Assembly (NCBI GenBank): GCA_002296885.1
Contig: DBIH01000087.1
Span: 1-5,668 of the forward strand
Length of the DNA: 5,668 nt
From: Flavobacterium sp. UBA807
GTDB taxonomy: Bacteria; Bacteroidota; Bacteroidia; Flavobacteriales; Flavobacteriaceae
Reading direction: 5' to 3'
Positions 1 to 5,668 of the stretch are shown in pieces (position 1 is the stretch's first letter; each line of letters starts with the position of its first letter). The position numbers and the translations under genes were made by a program. Below the pieces are notes generated by a model. It was not told the origin of the DNA. It did not search any database and saw only the letters and a program-made list of their open reading frames with translations.

Positions 1-16
1 ACCGCCACCGCCACCG
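1..16. repeat. Short GC-rich hexamer repeat coding for polyglycine
   Basis: The plus strand reads ACCGCC twice followed by ACCG, up to the window edge. On the minus strand this is alternating GGT and GGC glycine codons, encoding the glycine run of the partial surface protein (residues 59-63). It is clearly more GC-rich than the surrounding AT-rich DNA. The array may continue to the left of the window, so its true length is unknown. Confidence 0.6.
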
Positions 17-189
17 TACGCCTTAACCTGAATTGAGCTAACATTAGGGGGGCAGGTCCAAGTTGTTGAGGACGAAAAAGTCTCAGTATACTGTGAATAG
101 ACTTCATTAGTAGACATTACTATAAAAGTAAAAATCAATAGAGCTCTGAAATCAAGTATTTTTTTTAAGTCGAAGTAGTTCTTTTTCAT
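1..189 (-). CDS. Secreted glycine-rich surface protein, probable T9SS substrate (5' part only)
   Basis: Reading the minus strand from the ATG at 189-187 gives an uninterrupted 63-codon frame that runs off the left edge of the window. The protein begins with a basic N-region (MKKN...KK), then a hydrophobic stretch at about residues 16-25 (ALLIFTFIVM), and a likely signal peptidase I site after VYS at residue 32. The mature part starts near QYTETF and continues into TTWTCPPNVSSIQVKAYGGGGG at about 42-63. A Trp-Thr-Cys-Pro segment, a short beta-like stretch and then a glycine run are typical of the N-terminus of large glycine-rich adhesin-like proteins of Flavobacteriia, many of which carry a C-terminal T9SS sorting domain. 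The C-terminus is not visible here, so T9SS export is inferred. The gene is divergent from the exoprotein gene at 573. Upstream of the ATG there is only a weak AAAGGA-like ribosome site. The frame, signal peptide and family motif make a real gene very likely. Confidence 0.85.
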   Translation of the reverse strand, partial: MKKNYFDLKKILDFRALLIFTFIVMSTNEVYSQYTETFSSSTTWTCPPNVSSIQVKAYGGGGG

Positions 190-213
190 AAATCCTTTTT
201 TTAGTTGGGGCAA

Positions 214-231
214 AACACTGTAATTAGTGTT
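214..231. repeat. Small inverted repeat AACACT-N6-AGTGTT
   Basis: Perfect six-base arms at 214-219 and 226-231 flank a six-base centre. The repeat lies 25-42 bases upstream of the minus-strand ATG at 189, so it would fall in the leader of that gene if the promoter at 265-272 is used. It could be a small mRNA hairpin or a dimeric regulator site. In such AT-rich DNA, arms this short also occur by chance. Confidence 0.3.
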
Positions 232-264
232 ATACTTTAATTTTTCTCTTACATTGAAGCTTTT

Positions 265-272
265 CAAATTTA
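265..272 (-). promoter_or_regulatory. Candidate -7 promoter element for the minus-strand gene
   Basis: The plus strand reads CAAATTTA, so the minus strand reads TAAATTTG, an exact match to the Bacteroidota -7 consensus TAnnTTTG. A start point just downstream would give a leader of roughly 70 bases before the ATG at 189. No TTG occurs on the minus strand at the usual 17-23 base spacing upstream, so only half of the bipartite promoter is present. An exact box can arise by chance in AT-rich DNA. Confidence 0.3.
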
Positions 273-307
273 TTCAAGTTATTAAAAGTAGCGTTTGTTT
301 AAAAAAC

Positions 308-323
308 ACTATAATAATATAGT
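308..323. repeat. Small AT-rich inverted repeat ACTATA-N4-TATAGT
   Basis: Perfect six-base arms at 308-313 and 318-323 flank a four-base centre (AATA). It lies about 35 bases upstream of the minus-strand -7 candidate at 265-272 and about 200 bases upstream of the plus-strand boxes. It could be an operator, but is short enough to be chance in this base composition. Confidence 0.2.
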
Positions 324-520
324 TGTAATGCCTTTAATAATCGACGAATTGCACTTTTAGTTATGTTTTAACAATAATTTTAAAAAGACTTAATTTATTT
401 TAGATTTTTATACTAAAAGCAATAAATCAAAAGTGGGACAACGCAGATTCAATTCTTATACGGTAGAATATTTCCTTAGGTTTTTAAATTCTTTTAATTC
501 TATACAAATTTCATTCATCT

Positions 521-528
521 TATCTTTG
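521..528 (+). promoter_or_regulatory. Candidate distal -7 promoter element for the 573 gene
   Basis: TATCTTTG matches the Bacteroidota -7 consensus TAnnTTTG exactly. It would place transcription initiation around 533-535 and give a conventional leader of about 40 bases before the ATG at 573. No TTG lies 17-23 bases upstream, so a standard -33 element is missing. This is one of two tandem candidates before the same gene. Confidence 0.4.
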
Positions 529-555
529 GAAATGAATTAGATATAAAAAAAATTG

Positions 556-563
556 TACTTTTG
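556..563 (+). promoter_or_regulatory. Candidate proximal -7 promoter element for the 573 gene
   Basis: TACTTTTG is a second exact match to TAnnTTTG. A start point a few bases downstream (about 568-570) would leave only 3-5 bases before the ATG at 573, or 12-14 bases before the in-frame ATG at 582. Use of this promoter would therefore imply an almost leaderless mRNA or translation from 582. The nearest upstream TTG (526-528) is 27 bases away, longer than the usual 17-23. Confidence 0.45.
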
Positions 564-572
564 ACAATATAA

Positions 573-2420
573 ATGAGATTTATGAAAAGACCGATGCTTG
601 TTTTTTGTGTTTTGTTTATTATAAACACTACGCTTGCGCAGATATATGTTAAAAATAACAGTTATATTTTTAATAAAGGAACCGTGGTTTATTCTAAAGG
701 AAATTTAGAACTTAACGGAACCAATAGCAATTTTTATTTAAGAAACGAAGGACAATTTTTGCAGGGAACTACTGGTTCATCTACCAATACAGGCGAGGGT
801 AAGCTTTCTGTTTTTCAGGAAGGAACTTCTAACAATTATGCTTATAATTATTGGTGCTCGCCAGTTGGAAAAGCAACAAACGGGGTAACAACAAACGAAG
901 ATTTCGGCATCTCTCTTCTTAATGTCCCAACCACCAATGTTTTAAGTAATGCAGCGACGATAGACAACACAAGTTATAACGGCGTTTCCGGTACGGGTAC
1001 TTTATCAATAGCATCATATTGGATATTTACCTATGTTACTCAATCTGCTTATTCCGGTTGGGTACACAATTCAGGAGCAACTACGATTAATCCGGGATTA
1101 GGTTTTACCATGAAAGGAACCAGTGGGAGTGATGCTACTACAGTCGGAGAAACAGCTTCAAATAATCCCGGAAGTGCTCAAAGATATGACTTCAGAGGGA
1201 AACCTAATGATGGAAATATTAGTGTAAGCGTTGCTAATGGTCAGTGGACTTTGATAGGAAACCCATACCCTTCAGCGATTGACTTGTCTGCTTTTTTAAC
1301 CGCAGAAACAAATTGCACAGGGGTTGCCTATTTTTGGGAGCATGACAAGACAGTTAATTCACATGTTTTAATTAATTACAGAGGAGGTTATGGGACTTAT
1401 TCTCCCGTTTCCAGAGGAGGTACAGGAATATATGTTCCTGCAAAATTTTATTCATATGACATAAACGGAATATTATTACCACTAACTGTAAGTTCTCCTA
1501 ATCATAGTTTTGCAAGATATTTTAGTCCGGTTGGGCAAGGTTTTATGGTTGAAGGAAATGGTGCCGGATCTACCGTAACGATGAAAAATTCATACAGGGT
1601 ATTTCAAAAAGAAAATGTTTCAACTTCCGTTTTTGAGAAAAATTCCAATACCGAAAATTCAACAGATGGAAACTATCTTCCGCAAGTAATGTCTGTTTCC
1701 GGATTTGACTATACCACGGTAAGCAACTCTGATGTTCCGCAAATACGATTCAATACGCTATTAAATAATGAAGCCATCAAGCAAATAGTTTTAGCATTTG
1801 ACAATGAAGCTACTGATGGGCCTGATCATGCAAAAGATGCTAAAAACCCTGATGCAGCTCCTTTGGACGTTAATTTTGTTTTAAATAATGAAGATTACAT
1901 TATATCGGTTATTCAGTTTGATGAAAACAAGAGATTGCCGGTTTCTTTCAAAGCAACAAATAATGCAACTTTTAAAATTACAGTTGCGGATATGCTTAAT
2001 TTTAACCAGGCAGATAATGTCTATTTATACGATAAGGAAACAGGGATTTACCACGATATAAAAAATGCAGAATATGAGTTTGTTCTGCCAATAGAAGGTA
2101 CTTACAGCAATCGTTTCGAAATCACTTTTAAAAATCAGGCATTGTCAGTTTCAAACTTAATCAAAGACAATATATTTATTCTTCAAAATAATACTGACCA
2201 ACAATTGACAATTTCAAACCCTAATTTGCTTGATGTAAAAGAGGTTAGACTTTTTGACATGTTGGGGAAACAGATATTCAGAAAAGTGAATTTAGGTTCA
2301 AAAACAAGTTATGAGTTTACTACTGCATCATTGAGTGAAGGTGTTTATTTAGTAAAGATTGAGTCGGCGGACGGACAAAACATAGGGCAGAAAATAATAA
2401 TTTCTTCCCCAAAAAACTAA
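573..2420 (+). CDS. Secreted exoprotein with C-terminal T9SS type A-like sorting domain, function unknown
   Basis: This 615-residue protein has a signal peptide at about 1-22 (MRFMKRP, hydrophobic LVFCVLFII, cleavage probably between Ala22 and Gln23). Its central region belongs to a family I recognise from Flavobacterium surface proteins. Hallmarks are YLRNEGQFLQG at 55-65, NYAYNYWCSPVG at 88-99, FRGKPNDG at 207-214 and IGNPYPSA at 228-235. An Asp-rich segment at 410-432 (ATDGPDHAKDA...) could bind calcium, but that is inference. The last 85 or so residues (about 530-612) look like a T9SS type A domain: SNP, VRLFDMLGKQIF near 558-569, then SEGVYLVKIESADGQ and KIIIS. T9SS moves such proteins across the outer membrane and removes this domain. 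The molecular role is not known to me; adhesion or gliding-related surface functions are guesses. The downstream in-frame ATG at 582 (Met4) also gives a good signal peptide and better fits the proximal promoter, so the start is uncertain by three codons. No enzyme motif is visible. Confidence 0.93.
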   Translation: MRFMKRPMLVFCVLFIINTTLAQIYVKNNSYIFNKGTVVYSKGNLELNGTNSNFYLRNEGQFLQGTTGSSTNTGEGKLSVFQEGTSNNYAYNYWCSPVGKATNGVTTNEDFGISLLNVPTTNVLSNAATIDNTSYNGVSGTGTLSIASYWIFTYVTQSAYSGWVHNSGATTINPGLGFTMKGTSGSDATTVGETASNNPGSAQRYDFRGKPNDGNISVSVANGQWTLIGNPYPSAIDLSAFLTAETNCTGVAYFWEHDKTVNSHVLINYRGGYGTYSPVSRGGTGIYVPAKFYSYDINGILLPLTVSSPNHSFARYFSPVGQGFMVEGNGAGSTVTMKNSYRVFQKENVSTSVFEKNSNTENSTDGNYLPQVMSVSGFDYTTVSNSDVPQIRFNTLLNNEAIKQIVLAFDNEATDGPDHAKDAKNPDAAPLDVNFVLNNEDYIISVIQFDENKRLPVSFKATNNATFKITVADMLNFNQADNVYLYDKETGIYHDIKNAEYEFVLPIEGTYSNRFEITFKNQALSVSNLIKDNIFILQNNTDQQLTISNPNLLDVKEVRLFDMLGKQIFRKVNLGSKTSYEFTTASLSEGVYLVKIESADGQNIGQKIIISSPKN

Positions 2421-2423
2421 ATT

Positions 2424-2450
2424 AAAAAGCGATTATAAATCGCTTTTTTT
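2424..2450 (+). terminator. Intrinsic terminator after the exoprotein gene
   Basis: Perfect ten-base arms (AAAAAGCGAT at 2424-2433, ATCGCTTTTT at 2439-2448) enclose a five-base loop (TATAA). The right arm runs into seven consecutive T (2444-2450). It begins four bases after the TAA stop at 2418-2420. The GC content of the stem is modest, so termination may be incomplete. It separates the exoprotein gene from the next three genes. Confidence 0.85.
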
Positions 2451-2453
2451 ATT

Positions 2454-2460
2454 GAAAGGA
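2454..2460 (+). promoter_or_regulatory. Shine-Dalgarno-like site for the 2471 gene
   Basis: GAAAGGA ends ten bases before the ATG at 2471 and contains AAGGA, complementary to the 16S rRNA tail. It is the clearest ribosome site in the window and supports 2471 as the start. The next two genes have no comparable site. Confidence 0.45.
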
Positions 2461-2470
2461 TACTGTAGAA

Positions 2471-3382
2471 ATGAATTTTCCCGACAGCTGCAATCAAGAA
2501 ATTTTTTTAGAAAATAAAAAAGTAAGGCTTTTTATAAAGCGTGAAGATTTACTTCATCCTTATATTTCCGGAAACAAATTCAGAAAATTAAAATACAATC
2601 TCACACAGGCTAAAAAAGAAAATAAAGATACATTAGTAACTTTTGGAGGTGCCTTTTCCAATCATATACTGGCAGTAGCTGCAGCCGGAAAAAAATATGG
2701 TTTTGAAACAATTGGAATAATTCGTGGAGAAGAACTTAAAGAGAAAATTGATGGAAATCCAACTTTAAAAAAAGCAGCCGAGTTCGGAATGAACTTTGAA
2801 TTTGTAACAAGAGAAAAATATCGTCAAAAAAGCAATCTTGAAATATTTAAAGAACTGCACAATAAACGGAAGGATTTTTACGTTATCCCCGAAGGCGGAA
2901 CAAATGATCTGGCTGTAAAAGGCTGTGAAGAAATTCTAACTTCTGATGATCAAAAGTTCAATTATATATGTTGTGCTGTTGGAACCGGAGGAACTATTTC
3001 GGGCATCATAAATTGTTCAAAAAGTAGTCAACAAGTTTTGGGTTTTCCTGCCCTTAAAGGTAATTTTTTAACAGAAGATATTCGTAGATTTGCTGTCAAG
3101 TCAAATTGGGAGTTAATTGAAGCATATCATTTTGAAGGTTACGGTAAAGTTTCCGAGGAATTGATAGTATTTATAAATGAATTTTATAAAAAGCACAAGA
3201 TTCCTTTAGATCCAATTTACACAGGTAAAATGGTGTTTGGGGTTCTGGATTTAATAAATAAAAATTATTTCCCTGAAAATTCTAAAATACTACTCATCCA
3301 TACAGGTGGATTGCAGGGAGTAGAGGGTATGAATAAAGTATTAAAACAAAAAAAACAATTGGAAATTAATATCAATGATTAA
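2471..3382 (+). CDS. PLP-dependent D-cysteine desulfhydrase / ACC deaminase family protein
   Basis: This 303-residue protein is a fold-type II PLP enzyme, predicted cytoplasmic (no signal peptide or membrane segment). KREDLLHPYISGNKFRKL at 23-40 carries the expected Schiff-base lysine, Lys36. GGAFSNH at 59-65 is the substrate/carboxylate loop, EGGTND at 141-146 is also typical, and VGTGGTISG at 170-178 is the PLP phosphate loop. IYTGK (249-253) and HTGG (277-280) line the active site. At two positions that separate the activities, true ACC deaminases have Glu (YEGK) and Leu (HLGG), whereas this protein has Thr251 and Thr278, as D-cysteine desulfhydrases do. It therefore more likely cleaves D-cysteine to pyruvate, sulfide and ammonia, or acts on a related amino acid; the substrate is inferred. 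It is somewhat shorter than the usual 330 or so residues but has all core motifs. It is the first gene of the putative three-gene operon and its stop overlaps the next start. Confidence 0.92.
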   Translation: MNFPDSCNQEIFLENKKVRLFIKREDLLHPYISGNKFRKLKYNLTQAKKENKDTLVTFGGAFSNHILAVAAAGKKYGFETIGIIRGEELKEKIDGNPTLKKAAEFGMNFEFVTREKYRQKSNLEIFKELHNKRKDFYVIPEGGTNDLAVKGCEEILTSDDQKFNYICCAVGTGGTISGIINCSKSSQQVLGFPALKGNFLTEDIRRFAVKSNWELIEAYHFEGYGKVSEELIVFINEFYKKHKIPLDPIYTGKMVFGVLDLINKNYFPENSKILLIHTGGLQGVEGMNKVLKQKKQLEININD

Positions 3383-4286
3383 GAAAATCTTTTTAATTAC
3401 GCTTATGATTTTTGTCGTTTCGTGCAGTGCTAATCATTCTGTTGTCAGAACCACAAAATCAGAACCAATAAAATCAGAAACTCCTGTCGTTCAGAGAGTC
3501 AGAAAACCAATTTACAGACCAGCAACTGTAAAAAGACAAATTACTGTTACACAAAAAGATTCTCCTACTGTATCTGTTGCTAATTATTCCAATGCCACCG
3601 AAGTTTTGGAGGCTACAACACGTGTGAAAGTTACCAGGGAAATGGTTTTAACTTACATCGAAAAATACAAGGATGTGGCAAAAGATAATATGGTAAGAAC
3701 CGGAATTCCTGCCAGTATAACTCTGGGTCAGGCATTATTGGAATCTGGCGCGGGAAGCGGTCCGTTGAGCGTTCAGGCGAATAATCATTTCGGAATAAAA
3801 TGCCATAAGGAATGGACAGGTCCAAGCATACGATATACAGACGATGAAGAAAATGAATGTTTCAGAAAGTATGATGACCCAAGTCAGTCTTTTAGGGATC
3901 ATTCGTATTTCCTTACCAGCAGACCAAGGTATGCCGAGCTTTTTGAGTTTCAAAAAGACGATTACAAAAGTTGGGCTTACGGATTGAAAGCTGCCGGTTA
4001 TGCAACAGACTCAAAGTATCCGGACAAGTTGATAACACTAATTGAAAAATATCAGTTGAATAGATTTGATGCTGAAGTTTTGGGTAAAGAATTTAAGCCG
4101 ACTACACCGCTTTCGGTGAATAAACCAATTGCCTATTCAGATGATACTCAAAAATACACAGTTGTAAAAGGGGATTCCTTGTATTCAATTTCAAAGAAAT
4201 TCAATATTTCAATTGATGAATTGAAGAAGAAAAACAATTTAACTGATAATACCATTTCTCTGGGACAAAGTATCATTGTCAAATAA
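3375..4286 (+). CDS. Lipoprotein glucosaminidase (FlgJ/GH73-like) with C-terminal LysM domain
   Basis: This 303-residue protein starts with a lipoprotein signal (MIKKIFLITLMIFVVSC); Cys17 would be lipidated. The residues after it (SANH) lack the acidic cluster of Bacteroidota surface-export signals, so an outer-membrane anchor facing the periplasm is likely. A Thr/Lys/Pro/Val-rich linker spans about 20-80. The glucosaminidase domain covers about 87-231: ITLGQALLESGAGSG at 115-129 with predicted catalytic Glu123, then NNHFGIKC at 136-143, a DPSQSFRDHSYFL motif at 168-180, and AAGYATD at 206-212. Enzymes of this type cleave the GlcNAc-MurNAc glycan strand of peptidoglycan. Cys143 and Cys162 could form a disulfide. 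A single LysM at about 260-303 (YTVVKGDSLYSISKKF...) should bind peptidoglycan. Its ATG overlaps the upstream stop by eight bases and no clear ribosome site precedes it, which suggests translational coupling. Nothing in the context points to flagella; a general cell-wall remodelling role is more likely. Confidence 0.94.
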   Translation: MIKKIFLITLMIFVVSCSANHSVVRTTKSEPIKSETPVVQRVRKPIYRPATVKRQITVTQKDSPTVSVANYSNATEVLEATTRVKVTREMVLTYIEKYKDVAKDNMVRTGIPASITLGQALLESGAGSGPLSVQANNHFGIKCHKEWTGPSIRYTDDEENECFRKYDDPSQSFRDHSYFLTSRPRYAELFEFQKDDYKSWAYGLKAAGYATDSKYPDKLITLIEKYQLNRFDAEVLGKEFKPTTPLSVNKPIAYSDDTQKYTVVKGDSLYSISKKFNISIDELKKKNNLTDNTISLGQSIIVK

Positions 4287-4304
4287 TTCAAAATCACATT
4301 TAAT

Positions 4305-5591
4305 ATGATTTATCAAAGAAGCAGTCAGCTTTTTGCTGAAGCCGAAAAAGTAATTCCAGGTGGAGTAAATTCTCCGGTAAGGGCTTTTAGAGGTGTTGGC
4401 GGGACTCCAATTTTTGCGCAAAGTGCCAAGGGAGCCTATCTTTTTGATGAAGACGGCAACCGATTAATAGATTACATCAATTCGTGGGGACCTATGATTT
4501 TAGGTCATGCCTATCAACCGGTTGTTGATGCAATCATTGATAAAGCTCAAAAAGGGACTTCATTTGGAATGCCCACAGAACTGGAAACTAAAATTGCTGA
4601 ACTGGCAGTTTCAATGGTTCCGAATATTGATAAAATACGTTTTGTAAATTCAGGAACTGAAGCTTGTATGAGTGCTATTCGCCTTGCCAGAGGATTTACT
4701 AAGAGAGATAAAATCATAAAATTTGCCGGATGCTACCATGGTCATTCCGATTCCTTTCTGATTCAGGCTGGGAGTGGAGCCAGTACTTTTGGAACTCCTA
4801 ATTCTCCGGGAGTTACACAAGGAACCGCAAAAGACACACTACTTGCCGGATTTAACGATTTAGAAAATGTAAAAGCATTATTTAATGCCAACAAAAATGA
4901 AATCGCTGCAATCATCATTGAACCAGTAGCTGGTAATATGGGCTGCGTCCCTCCGAATGATGGGTTTTTGCAAGCTTTGAGGCAACTTTGCGATGCTAAT
5001 AATACATTGTTGATTTTTGATGAAGTAATGACCGGATTCCGTTTGGCAAAAGGTGGCGTTCAGGAATTATACAATGTTAAGGCTGATATTGTTTGCTTCG
5101 GTAAAGTAATTGGAGGCGGTTTGCCAGTAGGTGCTTTTGCTGCCCGAAACGAAATCATGAATTACCTTTCACCCCTTGGACCGGTTTATCAAGCGGGAAC
5201 TTTGTCGGGGAATCCTTTGGCGATGGCCGCAGGTTTTGCAATGCTTCAAACATTAAATAATGATTCTGAGATTTTTAAACGACTCGAAGAAAAAACACTT
5301 TATCTTGAAAAAGGAATACGTAAAGTGTTAACGGATAACGGTATTGTGTTTACCATTAATAGAGTGGGCTCAATGATTTCCGTGCATTTTGATGCCAATC
5401 CGGTTTATGATTTTCAAACCGCAAAAAACGGAGACAATGAAACCTTTAAAAAGTTCTTCCATGGATTATTGAAGGAAGGTGTTTACATTGCACCATCAGC
5501 TTATGAAACCTGGTTTATAACTGACGCATTGACTTACGAAGATTTAGATTTTACAATCAACGCAATTAATAAAGTTTCAAAAAACTTGTAA
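4305..5591 (+). CDS. hemL: Glutamate-1-semialdehyde 2,1-aminomutase
   Basis: HemL converts glutamate-1-semialdehyde to 5-aminolevulinate, the last step of the C5 route to tetrapyrroles such as haem, using pyridoxamine/pyridoxal phosphate in the cytoplasm. The 428-residue protein is full length for the family. It opens with the characteristic [24 protein letters not shown] (5-28), which fixes the start at 4305. SGTEA at 116-120 is the cofactor phosphate region, GCYHGHSD at 142-149 holds the ring-stacking Tyr144, and FDEVMTGFR at 238-246 holds Asp239, which contacts the pyridine nitrogen. The Schiff-base lysine is Lys267 in [15 protein letters not shown], and [13 protein letters not shown] follows. 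All catalytic residues I can check are intact. It lies 18 bases after the glucosaminidase gene with no promoter-like sequence or clear Shine-Dalgarno site between, so it is probably read as the last gene of the operon. A strong terminator begins at its stop codon. Confidence 0.98.
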   Translation: MIYQRSSQLFAEAEKVIPGGVNSPVRAFRGVGGTPIFAQSAKGAYLFDEDGNRLIDYINSWGPMILGHAYQPVVDAIIDKAQKGTSFGMPTELETKIAELAVSMVPNIDKIRFVNSGTEACMSAIRLARGFTKRDKIIKFAGCYHGHSDSFLIQAGSGASTFGTPNSPGVTQGTAKDTLLAGFNDLENVKALFNANKNEIAAIIIEPVAGNMGCVPPNDGFLQALRQLCDANNTLLIFDEVMTGFRLAKGGVQELYNVKADIVCFGKVIGGGLPVGAFAARNEIMNYLSPLGPVYQAGTLSGNPLAMAAGFAMLQTLNNDSEIFKRLEEKTLYLEKGIRKVLTDNGIVFTINRVGSMISVHFDANPVYDFQTAKNGDNETFKKFFHGLLKEGVYIAPSAYETWFITDALTYEDLDFTINAINKVSKNL

Positions 5592-5628
5592 ATAAAAAGC
5601 CTTGATTACTAATCAAGGCTTTTTATTT
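5590..5628. terminator. Strong bidirectional intrinsic terminator after hemL
   Basis: Perfectly paired arms at 5590-5607 and 5611-5628 (core AAGCCTTGATT and AATCAAGGCTT) enclose a three-base loop (ACT). The GC-containing core is flanked by A-rich DNA on the left and T-rich DNA on the right, so either strand gives a stable hairpin followed by a U-rich run. The left arm begins inside the hemL stop codon (TAA at 5589-5591). The symmetry fits a terminator shared by convergent genes. Confidence 0.92.
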
Positions 5629-5641
5629 TATTTCTAAAAAA

Positions 5642-5668
5642 TTAGTGTGTCAATTTTTTAAGTAATTC
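5642..5668 (-). CDS. Possible 3' end of a convergent gene (last eight codons)
   Basis: On the minus strand, entering from the right edge, one frame reads ELLKKLTH and stops at TAA (complement of 5642-5644). This is 13 bases outside the shared hairpin at 5590-5628, the spacing expected for a convergent gene using the same terminator. Eight codons are too few to identify a product. A second minus frame (NYLKN then TGA) is also open to the edge, so the frame is not certain. The call rests mainly on the bidirectional shape of the terminator. Confidence 0.3.
   Translation of the reverse strand, partial: ELLKKLTH

Larger units (their letters stand above)
190..572. other. Divergent AT-rich intergenic region
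   Basis: These 383 bases separate the divergent starts of two secreted-protein genes. I found no credible coding sequence on either strand. The longest plus-strand ATG frame I examined, at 328-360, is only ten codons and has no family resemblance. I saw no tRNA, no known riboswitch and no transposon ends. The contents I can support are two exact plus-strand TAnnTTTG boxes (521-528 and 556-563), one exact minus-strand box (265-272), and two short AT-rich inverted repeats (214-231 and 308-323). Its size is enough for two separate promoters plus an operator. Positions 330-510 hold nothing I can name. Confidence 0.7.

Noticed and set aside
328..360. Ten-codon plus-strand frame (MPLIIDELHF) in the intergenic region
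   Set aside because: Too short, with no ribosome site and no sign of conservation that I can judge from one sequence.
525..528. TTTG as a -33 element for the -7 box at 556-563
   Set aside because: The gap is 27 bases, longer than the 17-23 typical of Bacteroidota promoters, and this TTTG is itself part of another exact -7 match.
3631..3825. 64-codon minus-strand open frame inside the glucosaminidase gene
   Set aside because: It lies wholly antisense to a clear, motif-rich coding sequence and shows no recognisable family.
3735..3953. 72-codon minus-strand open frame inside the glucosaminidase gene
   Set aside because: It is antisense to the catalytic domain and overlaps another shadow frame, with no recognisable features of its own.
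3375..4286. Flagellar FlgJ function for the glucosaminidase
   Set aside because: The domain is FlgJ-like, but the lipoprotein signal, the LysM domain and neighbours with no flagellar genes point to general cell-wall turnover.
4239..4421. 60-codon minus-strand open frame across the glucosaminidase-hemL junction
   Set aside because: It overlaps the LysM coding region and the conserved hemL N-terminus on the opposite strand; a chance frame is the simplest explanation.
1..5668. A hidden mobile element, CRISPR array, toxin-antitoxin or defence system
   Set aside because: All sizeable coding frames are explained by surface-protein or housekeeping families, and I saw no spaced direct repeats, transposase motifs, terminal inverted repeats or defence domains.

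Overview
The window looks like a chromosomal segment of a Flavobacterium-like member of the Bacteroidota. The evidence is AT-rich intergenic DNA, exact matches to the Bacteroidota -7 promoter element (TAnnTTTG), weak or absent Shine-Dalgarno sequences, and two secreted proteins of the kind exported by the type IX secretion system (T9SS). There is no sign of a phage, insertion sequence, CRISPR array, tRNA or rRNA.

Layout. Positions 1-189 hold the first 63 codons of a minus-strand gene for a secreted glycine-rich surface protein; the rest lies off the left edge. A divergent AT-rich intergenic region (190-572) separates it from a plus-strand gene (573-2420) for a 615-residue exoprotein with an N-terminal signal peptide and a C-terminal T9SS type A-like sorting domain. 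That gene ends in an intrinsic terminator (2424-2450). Three tightly packed plus-strand genes follow and probably form one operon. They are a fold-type II PLP enzyme of the D-cysteine desulfhydrase/ACC deaminase family (2471-3382), a lipoprotein glucosaminidase with a C-terminal LysM domain (3375-4286, overlapping its upstream neighbour by 8 bases), and hemL, glutamate-1-semialdehyde 2,1-aminomutase (4305-5591, 18-base gap). The operon ends in a strong, nearly symmetrical hairpin (5590-5628). Just beyond it a minus-strand reading frame may be the last eight codons of a convergent gene.

Function. The left half is a surface or secretome locus with two divergently transcribed, probably T9SS-exported proteins. 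The right half is a housekeeping cluster. HemL makes 5-aminolevulinate for haem by the C5 pathway, the glucosaminidase remodels peptidoglycan, and the PLP enzyme probably acts on D-cysteine or a related small amino acid. These three steps share no obvious pathway, so co-transcription is inferred from spacing alone.

I found no convincing undescribed system. The points most worth a second look are the uncharacterised exoprotein family at 573-2420, diagnostic active-site residues arguing against an ACC deaminase label for 2471-3382, two -7 boxes before 573 of which one would give an almost leaderless mRNA, and the lack of a visible promoter between the 2424-2450 terminator and the operon it precedes.
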